From: Actinoplanes philippinensis
GTDB taxonomy: Bacteria; Actinomycetota; Actinomycetes; Mycobacteriales; Micromonosporaceae
Assembly: GCF_900113015.1 (NCBI RefSeq)
Contig: NZ_FONV01000020.1
Span: 62,001 to 126,000, forward strand
Direction of reading: 5' to 3'
Length of the DNA stretch: 64,000 nt
Under the pieces are notes generated by a model. It saw only the letters and a program-made list of their open reading frames with translations, was not told the DNA's origin and searched no databases. The position numbers were made by a program, and so were the translations under genes. This document shows positions 23,802-35,710 of the stretch, piece by piece; the stretch's first letter is position 1; each line of letters begins with the position of its first letter.

Positions 23802-25337
23802 TCAGGCCGCCGGAAGCGTGGTCGCGGCGTCGGCTCGGTAGGACCGGATCGTGCCCTTGCCGGCGGCCTTGGCGTCGTACATCGCGATGTCGGCGCGGCG
23901 CAGCAGCTCGCCCAGCGGGTGGGCGCCGGTGGCCAGGCCGATGCTGCCGCCGACGGCCACCCGTTCGCCATGGGTCTCCACCGGCTCGGCGACGGCCGCC
24001 AGGACGCGGGCGCCCACCTGCCGGGCCGTGTCCGCGGTGGCCGGCTCGGCCAGGACCAGCGCGAACTCGTCCCCGCCCAGGCGCACCACCAGATCACCCG
24101 GCCGGACCGCCCCGGTCAGCCGGCCCGCCACGGTGACCAGGACGTCGTCGCCGGCGGCGTGGCCGAGCCGGTCGTTGACCGGTTTGAAGCCGTCCAGGTC
24201 GAGCAGCAGCACCGCGCCGCCGCCTGCGGTCTCGATCATCCGGCGGCCCAGGTCGTTGAAGGCGGCCCGGTTGTGCAGGCCGGTCAGCGCGTCGTGGTGG
24301 GCCTGGTAGGTGAGTTCGGCCTGCTGCCGTTCGAGGGTGATCGCCAGCCGGCCCACGATGGCGACGGTCATGAACTGGCGGGCCAGGATCAGCGTGAACG
24401 TCACCAGCAGCACCCACACCACCGGAGCGGGCAGCGTGTCGTCGCGCAGCAGCTCGGCGGCGGTGGTCACGACGGCGAGCAGGATCGGGACGTACGGCAG
24501 GATCACCCAGCGGCCGGCGAAGTGCCGGTGCGTGCCGGCCGGGGCGGACTCGGGGGCGCGGGCCCCACCGGCGAGCATGACGAGCCCCGCGGCGAGGACG
24601 AACCCGGCGCCGCCGCCCCAGGTGTACCAGGGGTCGCCGACCACCTGGTTGCGCAGGCCGAGGAGGGCGGCGACCGCCAGCACCACCGCGGCCGAGCCGA
24701 GCAGCCGGGGGCCGTCGCCGGACGCCTCCGGCAGGTGGCGCGACATCATGACGAGGGCGACCGCGACGGCGATGATCTCCGGGGCGATCAGGGCGGCTGT
24801 GTAGCCGCTGGAGAAGATGCCGTCCACCGCGCCGCGGGCCGGCTCCAGGACGTACATCCAGGTCAGCGCCAGGACGGCGCCGGAGACCGCGGCCACGTCG
24901 AGCAGGCCACGAAGGCCCTCGGCGACACGCATCGGCGGGCTGCTCAGGTGCATGCCCACCGGCAGCAGCAGCGCCGCGACGACCGACAGCGCGGCGCCGG
25001 CGGTGGAGGCGAGCGGCGCCGGGTGGATCTCGTTGACCAGCAACAGCGCGTCAGCCACGGCCCAGAGCGCGGTGGAGATGGCGGCCACCGTCACCGCGGC
25101 TCGGCGCCGGCCCCGCTCGACGCCGATCCGGCGGCCGAAGCGGGCGGCCGCGATGCCCGCCAGGACCACGATGATCACGTCCGAGAGGCTGCGCCCGGCT
25201 CGCAGCGAGAGGAACGGCACCGCCATCTGGAACGCGCCCGCGACGACGGTCACCGCCGCCAGCCGCCACCGCAGAGACCCCGTCACAGCCCTTACAACGA
25301 CGGCCGCTACACCGACCTGAGCAAACGGCGCCCGCAT
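23802..25337 (-). CDS. membrane GGDEF-domain diguanylate cyclase
   Basis: About 511 residues. Eight to ten hydrophobic segments fill the first 330 residues. A GGDEF domain follows: HHDALTGLHNRAAFNDLGRRM, LLLDLDGFKPVNDRLGHAAGDDVLVTVA, active-site loop RLGGDEFALVLAE, and ADIAMYDAKAAGKG. The GGDEF motif is intact, so c-di-GMP synthesis is expected. There is no RxxD inhibitory site five residues upstream. ATG 25337 is chosen; ATG 25343 two codons earlier is equally possible. The start overlaps the -35 box of the divergent glycoside hydrolase promoter, which also carries a CebR-type operator, so cellobiose control may extend to this gene. Confidence 0.88.
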   Translation of the reverse strand: MRAPFAQVGVAAVVVRAVTGSLRWRLAAVTVVAGAFQMAVPFLSLRAGRSLSDVIIVVLAGIAAARFGRRIGVERGRRRAAVTVAAISTALWAVADALLLVNEIHPAPLASTAGAALSVVAALLLPVGMHLSSPPMRVAEGLRGLLDVAAVSGAVLALTWMYVLEPARGAVDGIFSSGYTAALIAPEIIAVAVALVMMSRHLPEASGDGPRLLGSAAVVLAVAALLGLRNQVVGDPWYTWGGGAGFVLAAGLVMLAGGARAPESAPAGTHRHFAGRWVILPYVPILLAVVTTAAELLRDDTLPAPVVWVLLVTFTLILARQFMTVAIVGRLAITLERQQAELTYQAHHDALTGLHNRAAFNDLGRRMIETAGGGAVLLLDLDGFKPVNDRLGHAAGDDVLVTVAGRLTGAVRPGDLVVRLGGDEFALVLAEPATADTARQVGARVLAAVAEPVETHGERVAVGGSIGLATGAHPLGELLRRADIAMYDAKAAGKGTIRSYRADAATTLPAA

Positions 25338-25379
25338 TGACATACTTCTTTCGTTCCGCCGAGGATGGGAGCGCTCCCA
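25337..25379 (+). promoter_or_regulatory. promoter with perfect CebR-type operator
   Basis: TTGACA (25337-25342) and GAGGAT (25361-25366) are spaced 18 bases apart. The operator TGGGAGCGCTCCCA (25366-25379) begins within the -10 box and covers the expected start point. This exact 14-bp palindrome is the established binding site of CebR, the LacI-family cellobiose/cellotriose-responsive repressor of streptomycetes. It lies 25 bases before the glycoside hydrolase GTG. No cebR gene is in this window. Confidence 0.85.
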
Positions 25380-25404
25380 ACTCCCCCTCGTTCGTGGAGA
25401 CACC

Positions 25405-27435
25405 GTGAAGATCCCCTCCTTGGCGGGCGCCGTCCTGCTCGCCGCGATCACCGCCGTCCTTCCCCCGGCCGCCGGCGCCCGCGCCGCGGCGGCCGCCGAC
25501 ACCCGCGTCGACATCGACGTGCGCGCCGGACTCGCCACCGTCGGCGCCACCGCCATCGGCGTCAACCACGCCATCTGGGACGCCCAGCTCGGCACCCCGG
25601 CCGTCGCCGACCTGCTCGGCGACGCCGGCGTGACCATGCTGCGCTATCCGGGCGGTTCCTACGCCGACATCTACCACTGGCGCGACCACACCGCGCCCGG
25701 CGGCTACGTGGCGCCGGGCACCGACTTCGACACGTTCATGGCCGGGGCGCGGCGCACCGGCGCCGAGCCGATGATCATCGCGAACTACGGCACCGGCACC
25801 GCCCAGGAGGCCGCCGACTGGGTGCGCTACGCCAACGTCACCAAGGGCTACGACGCCACCTACTGGACCATCGGCAACGAGAACTACGGCAACGGCCACT
25901 ACGGCTCGGCCTGGGAGGCCGACGACCACGCCGACAAGAGCCCTCGGCAGTACGCCGCGGAGATCGTCGCCTACTCGCAGGCGATGAAGGCCGTCGACCC
26001 GACGATCAAGATCGGCGCCGTGCTCACCATGCCGGGCAACTGGCCGGACGGCATCGTCGGCTCCGGCGACACCGGCACCTGGAACCAGGAGGTGCTGACC
26101 CGCGCCGGATCGGCCATCGACTTCGTGGACGTGCACTGGTACCCGGGCGGCAGCACCCCCGCCGAGACCCTCACCCGGACCGCGCACATCCAGGACGCCG
26201 TGTACCTGCTGCGGCAGCAGATCAACCAGTACGCGGGAACCGGCGCGAGCCGGATCGGCATCAGCATGACCGAGACCAATGTCGAGGTCGGCCGCAACAC
26301 CCAGCCCGGCGCGCTGTTCCTCGCCGACGTCTACAGCGGGCTGCTCGCCCAGGGCGTGTTCACCGTCCAGTGGTGGAACGTCCACAACGGCCTCGGCACC
26401 GTCTCCGAGGTGGCCGGCGAGACCGACTACGGCGACTACGGGCTGCTGTCCAGCGGCAACTGCAACACCGACGACACGGTCTGCCAGCCGGCGCTGAACA
26501 CGCCGTTCGCGCCGTACCACGCGCTGTCACTGGTCGGGGACCTCGCCCGGGCCGGGGACCGGTTCGTCGGGACGGGCAGCGACAACGGGCTGGTCAGCGC
26601 CCATGCGGTCCGGCGGGCCGACGGGGACCTCGCGGTGCTGCTGGTCAACAAGGACCCGGACAACGCGCACACTGTCGCGCTCGGCTACCGGGGGTTCACA
26701 CCGGCCGGCGGGGCGCCCACCGTCGCGTCGTACGGCAACGGTGACGACGGGGTGCGCACCGGCCCCGAGGGCAGCGCCACCGCGCAGACCCTCGAGCCGT
26801 ACTCGATCTCGCTGATCACGGTGCGTTCCGGGCGTACCGAATCAGGATCGCCGAAGGCGCCCGGCCGGCCGTCGGCGACGGTGACCGACCGGACCGCGAC
26901 GATCACCTGGCCGGCCGGCGCGGCCGGGCTGAAATACGAGGTGTACCGGCAGAACGGGGGCGTCAGCGAGCAGCTCGGCGAGACCTCCGGGACGTCGCTG
27001 ACCGTGGGCAACCTGGACCCGGGCCGCCGCTACACCGTCAACGTGCTGGCCCGGGACGGCGCCGGCCGGCTGTCGCAGGCGTCACCGCCGGTCACCTTCA
27101 CCACCGGCGCCCCGGCCACCTCGTCGTGCACCGTCAAGTTCCGCGACACCAACGACTGGGGCAACGGGTACGTCGGCGCCATCGACATCACCAACAACGC
27201 GGCCGCCCCGGTCAACGGGTGGACCCTGGCCTTCACCTGGCCGACCGGCTGGCAGAGCGTGAGCAGCGGCTGGAGCGCCACCTGGAGCCAGGAGGGCCGC
27301 ACGGTCCGGGTGACCAGCGACGCCGCCCTGGCCGCCGGAGGGACCGCGAGCGTCGGGTTCGTCGGCAGCTACAGCGGGCCCAACGTGCTGCCGACCGTGT
27401 TCACCCTCAACGGCACGGTCTGCGCCGGCGCCTGA
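25405..27435 (+). CDS. secreted clan GH-A glycoside hydrolase with FN3 and CBM2
   Basis: A 676-residue secreted enzyme. A signal peptide (LAGAVLLAAITAVLPPAAGARAAA) leads to a TIM-barrel-like domain with acid/base Glu in YWTIGNENYG and probable nucleophile Glu in ISMTETNVE, as in clan GH-A arabinofuranosidase/xyloglucanase-type families. An Ig-like C-terminal beta domain follows (ALSLVGDLARAGDRFV onward), then an FN3 module (GRPSATVTDRTATITWPAG..LKYEVYR). The C-terminal CBM2 is CTVKFRDTNDWGNGYVGAIDITNN with the aromatic triad and flanking Cys pair. The start is GTG 25405. The CebR operator upstream implies induction by cello-oligosaccharides, so a plant cell-wall glucan or xylan substrate is likely; the exact GH family is not certain. 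Confidence 0.85.
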   Translation: MKIPSLAGAVLLAAITAVLPPAAGARAAAAADTRVDIDVRAGLATVGATAIGVNHAIWDAQLGTPAVADLLGDAGVTMLRYPGGSYADIYHWRDHTAPGGYVAPGTDFDTFMAGARRTGAEPMIIANYGTGTAQEAADWVRYANVTKGYDATYWTIGNENYGNGHYGSAWEADDHADKSPRQYAAEIVAYSQAMKAVDPTIKIGAVLTMPGNWPDGIVGSGDTGTWNQEVLTRAGSAIDFVDVHWYPGGSTPAETLTRTAHIQDAVYLLRQQINQYAGTGASRIGISMTETNVEVGRNTQPGALFLADVYSGLLAQGVFTVQWWNVHNGLGTVSEVAGETDYGDYGLLSSGNCNTDDTVCQPALNTPFAPYHALSLVGDLARAGDRFVGTGSDNGLVSAHAVRRADGDLAVLLVNKDPDNAHTVALGYRGFTPAGGAPTVASYGNGDDGVRTGPEGSATAQTLEPYSISLITVRSGRTESGSPKAPGRPSATVTDRTATITWPAGAAGLKYEVYRQNGGVSEQLGETSGTSLTVGNLDPGRRYTVNVLARDGAGRLSQASPPVTFTTGAPATSSCTVKFRDTNDWGNGYVGAIDITNNAAAPVNGWTLAFTWPTGWQSVSSGWSATWSQEGRTVRVTSDAALAAGGTASVGFVGSYSGPNVLPTVFTLNGTVCAGA

Positions 27436-27457
27436 CCACCGGCTTCGCCGGGCCGGT

Positions 27458-29497
27458 TCACCGGCTGGCGCCCGCCTCGGGGGCTCCGGTCGTCAGTGAG
27501 GCGCTGATCGCCTCGCGCAGCTCGACTCCGGTGAACGGTTTGGCGATGATCGTGCGGGCCGGCTCCAGCGACGTGCCGTCCTCGGCGATCAGCGCCTCAG
27601 CGAACCCGGAGATGAAGACCACCTTCATCTCCGGGCGTCGCCCGAGCAGCTGATGTGCCAGCTGCCGGCCGTCCATGCCGGGCATCACCACATCGGTGAC
27701 CAGGCAGTGGACCGGCCCGGGATGTTTCTCGGCGACGGCCAGCGCCGCCGGCCCGTCGGCCGCGGTCAGCACGTGATAGCCGGCCTTGGCGATGAACCGC
27801 TCGGCGGCCTTGCGCAACGGCTCGTCGTCGTCGACGAGCAGCACCGTGACGTCCCCGGCCCGGGCAGCAGTACCGGCCGGGGGCAGACCGGGCTGCTCTC
27901 CCGGCCCGGCCGTCGTCACCGCCGGCAGTCGCACCCGCACCGTCGTGCCGGCCCCCGGCTCCGAGGTCAGCTCGATGGCGCCGCCCGCCTGCGAGACGAT
28001 CCCGTGCGCCGTGGACAGGCCGAGACCGGCGGTCCGTACGTCCTGTTTGGTGGAGAAGAACGGTTCGAACGCGCGCCGCTGCACCTCAGGAGTCATCCCG
28101 CAACCGGTGTCGGTCACCTCGATCACCGCCATGCCGGCGGCCCGGTCGTGGGACGCGCAGATGGTGACCACTCCGCCGCCGGGCATCGCCTCGCCGGCGT
28201 TGCGGAGCAGGATGTGCAGGAGACGGTCGAGGCCGCGCCGGTCGATCCGGGCCGCCGGGGTGTCCTCGGACAGCCACACGGTGACGCTCACGTGCTCGGC
28301 CGTCAGCTCCCGGGCGAACGCGGTGATGAAGCCCTTCAACTCGACGATCACCGGCTCGTTGATCTCCCGGCGGCCGAACGCCAGCAGCTGCTCGGTCAGT
28401 TTGGTGGCGCGCCGCCCGCCCTGCGTCACCTGCTCCAGGTCTTCGAGCATGCCGGTCGCGGCCTCCGCGGCGATGCCCCCGTGCGCCTTCTCGTCGCTGA
28501 TCGCGTCGCTGACCAGCTGGGTGAACCCGAGCATCGAGCCGAGCAGGTTGTTGAAGTCGTGGGCGATGCCCCCGGCCATCCGGCGCAGGCTGTCGAGGCG
28601 TTCCGCGTCGTGGCCGGCCGCCTCCTTCTGCCGCTGCCGGGCCTCGTCGGCGACCCGGTCCTCGGCCTCCACCACGTCGGAGATGTCGTCGACCATGACC
28701 ACACCGCCGGCCGTCTCGCTGCCGGTGTCCGGGACCGGCCGCAGGTGCACGCGCAGCCAGCGGTCGGACAGGTCCTCGCGGATCAGGTGTGTCCGGTACC
28801 GGTGCTCGACAGCGGTCACCGTGGAGTTGCGGACGGCGTCGACCGCCTCCCGCCGGACGGCCGGGTCGAGGCAGACGAGCCAGCCCTTCCCGGCGAGCCG
28901 CCCGGCGGGCTGTCCGGTGATCTCGGCGAGCCGCGGGTTGACGTACGTGGCGTCGCCGTCCGCGCCGAGCAGGGCGATCCCGACCGGTGACGCGGTCGCC
29001 ATCGCCTCGAACTGCCGTTCCCGGTGCCGTAGCTCGCGGTCCTTCTCGACGAGTTTGGCGTTGACCGCCTGGCTGTGCACGCGGGCGAAGTCGGCGGCCG
29101 ATCCGACGCTCACGTCGACCGGGCCGGCGGCCAGCACCTCGTCGACCGCGTCGAGCAGTTCCCGCGGGTCGGCGCCGCGCAGCACCACCCGGGACACGCC
29201 GCACGCGTCGGCGATCGGCCGGGTCTCCGGCTCCAGGTAGTTGGCGGTGTAGAAGATGACCGGCGAGCTGGCGGTCACCGGGTCGTCGTCGGAGCGCAGC
29301 CGGTGCACCAGCTCCAGGCCGTCGATGCCGGGCATCAGCACGTCCGAGACCACGATGTCCGGGTGCTGGGCCCGCACCACGTCCAGCGCGCCGACGCCGT
29401 CGCTGGCTTCGAGCACCTCGTGGCCACGGCAGCTGAGCAGCATGGTCACCAGGTCGCGATTCTCGGCGACGTCGTCCACGACCAGGACGGTTGCCAT
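27458..29497 (-). CDS. hybrid sensor kinase REC-PAS-HK-REC
   Basis: A 679-residue soluble protein. An N-terminal receiver (TVLVVDDVAENRDLVTMLL, phospho-Asp in IVVSDVLMPGIDG) is followed by a PAS domain near residues 170-295. The kinase core has the H-box MAGGIAHDFNNLLGSMLGFTQL and an ATPase with LLRNAGEAMPGGG, TGCGMTPE and TAGLGLSTAHGIV. A C-terminal receiver carries VTVLLVDDDEPLRKAAE and phospho-Asp in LVTDVVMPGMDG. The DFNN H-box marks the NtrB/HWE-like HisKA group often fused to receivers. GAGGAGG lies five to six bases before the chosen ATG. Divergent, by 68 bases, from an even larger phosphorelay kinase, suggesting a shared signalling path. Confidence 0.88.
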   Translation of the reverse strand: MATVLVVDDVAENRDLVTMLLSCRGHEVLEASDGVGALDVVRAQHPDIVVSDVLMPGIDGLELVHRLRSDDDPVTASSPVIFYTANYLEPETRPIADACGVSRVVLRGADPRELLDAVDEVLAAGPVDVSVGSAADFARVHSQAVNAKLVEKDRELRHRERQFEAMATASPVGIALLGADGDATYVNPRLAEITGQPAGRLAGKGWLVCLDPAVRREAVDAVRNSTVTAVEHRYRTHLIREDLSDRWLRVHLRPVPDTGSETAGGVVMVDDISDVVEAEDRVADEARQRQKEAAGHDAERLDSLRRMAGGIAHDFNNLLGSMLGFTQLVSDAISDEKAHGGIAAEAATGMLEDLEQVTQGGRRATKLTEQLLAFGRREINEPVIVELKGFITAFARELTAEHVSVTVWLSEDTPAARIDRRGLDRLLHILLRNAGEAMPGGGVVTICASHDRAAGMAVIEVTDTGCGMTPEVQRRAFEPFFSTKQDVRTAGLGLSTAHGIVSQAGGAIELTSEPGAGTTVRVRLPAVTTAGPGEQPGLPPAGTAARAGDVTVLLVDDDEPLRKAAERFIAKAGYHVLTAADGPAALAVAEKHPGPVHCLVTDVVMPGMDGRQLAHQLLGRRPEMKVVFISGFAEALIAEDGTSLEPARTIIAKPFTGVELREAISASLTTGAPEAGASR

Positions 29498-29565
29498 GTT
29501 GGCCTCCTCGGCTGCTTTCCACAAATCCTCCTCCGCAAACACCCTCATTAGTGTTAATTCAGAGA

Positions 29566-33630
<4,065 letters not shown>

Positions 33631-34178
33631 AAGCAAGATCAAGAGCAGCTTCGAGATGCTCGGTACGGCCGGACGACAACAACAGCAGCACCCCGCCCTG
33701 CACGCCCGCGAGCAGGCCCGCCGCCGCCCGGTCGGCGTCCAGCTCCCCCGGCATCTCGCCGGACGCCTGCATGTGCCGGATCCCGTCGGCCAGCGCCGCC
33801 TGCCAGCGGGTCATCAGGCCGTCCACCACCGACTGCGCGCCCGCCGAGCGGCGCCCGAGGTGCCCCATCACGATGGTCAACGGGCAGTCCGTGCCCTGTT
33901 CCCGATACCGCTCGACGACTCGCTCCCGCCACCGCTCCCAGGCCGCCCACGAGGTCAGGTCACCGAGCATCGGCTGCTGGTCGTCGAGCACCCGGTCGGC
34001 CTCGTGCCGGGCCACGGCCAGCAGCAGCTGCTCCTTGCCGTCCGGGAAGTAGTGGAACAGCTGGCTCTTGCTCGTCCTGGTCCGGGCCATCACGTCCTCG
34101 AGGCGCACCTCGTCCACGCCCCGCTCCCGGATCTCGTCGGCCGCGCCGGCGACGATCCGGGCCCTGGTCTGCTCGCCC

Positions 34179-35288
34179 TTACGCGTGAGCACCGCCGCCG
34201 ACTCCCGCCTTCGCCGCCTCGTTCACCACCGCTGGAGCGTATCCGGCCGGCTTGTCGCCGACGGTGAGCCCGGGGCTGACGATCCACGACTGGTACTGCG
34301 CGGTGAACATCGAGTACGGCTTCGGCAGCGGCCACTCGGCGGCCTCGTCCAGCAGCGCCCGCGCGTCGGCCGGAATGGTGAAGTCCAAGGCGGTCAGAGT
34401 GGCGTCCAGCTGGGTGACGCTGCCGGCGCCGACCACCGCCGACGCGACGGCCGGCTGGGTCGCCACCCAGTTGACGGCGACCTGCGCCATGCTGCGGCCC
34501 AGTCCGTCGGCGACCCTCCGCAGCGCGTCGACGACCCGCCAGTCACGGTCGCTGACCGCGGCGGCGCCGGCCAGCCGCCCCGCGCCACCGAGCCCGTCGG
34601 CCGTGCGCCGGTACTTGCCGGTCAGCAGACCGCCACCGAGCGGGCTCCACACCGTCAGCCCCATCCCGAGGGCCTGGGCCATCGGCACGAATTCCGGCTC
34701 GATCGCCCGTTCCACCAGGGAGTACGGCAGCTGCACGGTGACCATCGGGGTGAGCCCGTGGGCCTCGGCGACGCTCTGGGCGCGGGCGGCGTACCAGGCC
34801 GGCACGTCGGACAGACCCGCATACCGGATCTTGCCGGCGCGTACCAGGTCGTCGAAGGTCCGCACCACCTCCTCCACCGGGGTGATCCGGTCCCACGTGT
34901 GCAACAGGTACAGGTCCAGGTGGTCGGTACCGAGCCGTCGCAGCGACGCGTCCAGCGCACGGATCATGTGTTTGCGCCCGTTGCCGCCGGCGTTCGGGTC
35001 CGCCGGGTCCACACTGTTGGTGAATTTGCTGGTCAGCACCAGCCGATCACGCTGACCGCTACGGGCGACGAGCCGCCCGAGGATGCGCTCGCTCTCCCCC
35101 GCGGTGTAGAAGTCAGCGGTGTCGACGAGGTTCCCGCCGGCCTCCACATACCGGCGGAAGATCGCCTCCGCCTCCTCCTCGCTCCTGCCGTACGCGGCGT
35201 GGAAGCCTCCGGTGCCGAAGTTCATCGTGCCGAGCGCCAGCCGGCTGACCCGGAGCCCGGACCGGCCGAGCAAGTAGTAATCGTTCAT
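34179..35288 (-). CDS. aldo/keto reductase
   Basis: A 369-residue AKR with the normal order: YYLLGRSGLRVSRLALGTMNFG, catalytic Asp/Tyr in LVDTADFYTAGESE, Lys in LVLTSKFT and His in YLLHTWDRITPVEE. The NADPH-binding C-terminal part includes AVNWVATQPAVASAVVGAGSVTQL. ATG 35288 (MNDYYLLGR) is chosen as the family's usual start. It is likely regulated by the TetR gene that follows in the same operon. Substrate unknown; the longer C-terminal tail (WIVSPGLTVGDKPAGYAP onward) is not typical of the core fold. Confidence 0.88.
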   Translation of the reverse strand: MNDYYLLGRSGLRVSRLALGTMNFGTGGFHAAYGRSEEEAEAIFRRYVEAGGNLVDTADFYTAGESERILGRLVARSGQRDRLVLTSKFTNSVDPADPNAGGNGRKHMIRALDASLRRLGTDHLDLYLLHTWDRITPVEEVVRTFDDLVRAGKIRYAGLSDVPAWYAARAQSVAEAHGLTPMVTVQLPYSLVERAIEPEFVPMAQALGMGLTVWSPLGGGLLTGKYRRTADGLGGAGRLAGAAAVSDRDWRVVDALRRVADGLGRSMAQVAVNWVATQPAVASAVVGAGSVTQLDATLTALDFTIPADARALLDEAAEWPLPKPYSMFTAQYQSWIVSPGLTVGDKPAGYAPAVVNEAAKAGVGGGAHA

Positions 35289-35343
35289 GGGCCCGACTGT
35301 GCCCCGCCGAAAATGGACCGGCAAGTCCAGAAGAATAAAGCGA

Positions 35344-35373
35344 TTGCCCGGCCCGGCCGACGGCGATTACCGT
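35344..35373 (+). promoter_or_regulatory. probable promoter of the W-Q-Y leader/tRNA operon
   Basis: TTGCCC (35344-35349) and TACCGT (35368-35373) with an 18-base spacer fit the actinobacterial housekeeping sigma pattern (TTGnnn / TAnnnT). Transcription would begin near 35380 and leave a leader of about 28 bases before the small ORF. The divergent AKR gene starts 56 bases to the left. The call is by motif only. Confidence 0.45.
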
Positions 35374-35407
35374 CTCTCTCACAGCCCCACCGATCAAGGA
35401 GATCCCG

Positions 35408-35458
35408 ATGCGCCGCTGGCAGTATCCCTACCTCGTCCTCACCGGGAGGCGCAGCTAG
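35408..35458 (+). CDS. 16-residue leader peptide MRRWQYPYLVLTGRRS preceding tRNA-Trp/Gln/Tyr
   Basis: A 17-codon ORF with a perfect AAGGAG Shine-Dalgarno (35396-35401) six bases before the ATG, much the strongest ribosome-binding site in the neighbourhood. Codons 4-6 are TGG CAG TAT (Trp-Gln-Tyr), and codon 8 is a second Tyr. The genes immediately downstream encode tRNA-Trp(CCA), tRNA-Gln(CTG) and tRNA-Tyr(GTA) in the same order, and these anticodons read exactly those codons. The 3' part of the ORF pairs with the left arm of the downstream terminator. By analogy with amino-acid operon leaders it should sense ribosome stalling at W-Q-Y codons. A biological role for the peptide itself is not excluded. 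Confidence 0.8.
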   Translation: MRRWQYPYLVLTGRRS

Positions 35459-35483
35459 CGCACGGCTTCGACGCCGCCTCCCG
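35443..35483 (+). promoter_or_regulatory. antiterminator (2:3) and protector (1:2) pairings of the attenuator
   Basis: CGGGAGGCG (35443-35451, inside the leader ORF) is perfectly complementary to CGCCTCCCG (35475-35483), which is the left arm of the terminator. The two hairpins cannot coexist. In addition TGCGCC (35409-35414) can pair with GGCGCA (35448-35453), giving the pause/protector hairpin of classical attenuators. A ribosome held at codons 4-6 leaves segment 2 free to form the antiterminator. One that reaches the stop codon at 35456-35458 covers segment 2 and lets the terminator form. Confidence 0.7.
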
Positions 35484-35502
35484 TCCCGGGAAGGCGGCTT
35501 TT
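35473..35502 (+). terminator. intrinsic terminator (attenuator) between leader ORF and tRNA-Trp
   Basis: GCCGCCT-CCC (35473-35482) pairs with GGG-A-AGGCGGC (35488-35498), with one bulged A and a five-base loop (GTCCC), followed at once by TTTT (35499-35502). U-runs are rare in this window, so this is a strong rho-independent terminator. It ends 15 bases before the first tRNA gene, so transcripts from the upstream promoter must read through it to make the tRNAs. Confidence 0.75.
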
Positions 35503-35517
35503 CTCATTTCACCGCAC

Positions 35518-35591
35518 AGGGGTGTGGCGCAATTCGGCAGCGCAGCGGCCTCCAAATCCGAAGGTTGCAGGTTCGAGTCCTGTCACCCCTG
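35518..35591 (+). tRNA. tRNA-Trp (anticodon CCA)
   Basis: Acceptor AGGGGTG/CACCCCT is perfect, with discriminator G and no encoded CCA. The D-arm is GCGC/GCGC with GG in the loop. Anticodon CCA at 35552-35554 lies in loop CTCCAAA. The T-arm is GCAGG-TTCGAGT-CCTGT. The anticodon stem is abnormal: GCGGC against TCCGA leaves 27-43 (G-A) and 31-39 (C-T) unpaired, so only three central pairs form. Body otherwise matches bacterial tRNA-Trp. First gene of a Trp-Gln-Tyr cluster behind an attenuator. Confidence 0.9.
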
Positions 35592-35615
35592 CTTCACCAT
35601 TCCCTCCGTCCCCAT

Positions 35616-35688
35616 TCTCTCGTGGTCCAATCGGCAGTGACGCCCGGCTCTGGACCGGGAGATTCAGGTTCGAGTCCTGGCGAGAGAG
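35616..35688 (+). tRNA. tRNA-Gln (anticodon CTG)
   Basis: Acceptor TCTCTCG/CGAGAGA with discriminator G; the weak T1-A72 pair and G73 are glutamine identity elements. Anticodon stem CCCGG/CCGGG encloses CTCTGGA with anticodon CTG at 35650-35652. The T-arm is TCAGG-TTCGAGT-CCTGG. The D-stem has three pairs (GTC/GAC) and a GG-containing loop. CCA is not encoded. It lies 24 bases after tRNA-Trp with no terminator between, so cotranscription is likely. Confidence 0.9.
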
Positions 35689-35710
35689 CTGCACCGTCTG
35701 ATCACCACGC

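Noticed and set aside
27436..27457. Possible terminator hairpin between the CBM2 hydrolase and the convergent kinase gene
   Set aside because: Several short overlapping CCGG repeats exist, but no single stable stem or U-run could be defined.
35408..35502. Reading the leader and terminator as a biosynthetic operon attenuator such as trpL
   Set aside because: Only one Trp codon is present, and no biosynthetic gene follows; the next genes are tRNAs for all three residues Trp, Gln and Tyr.
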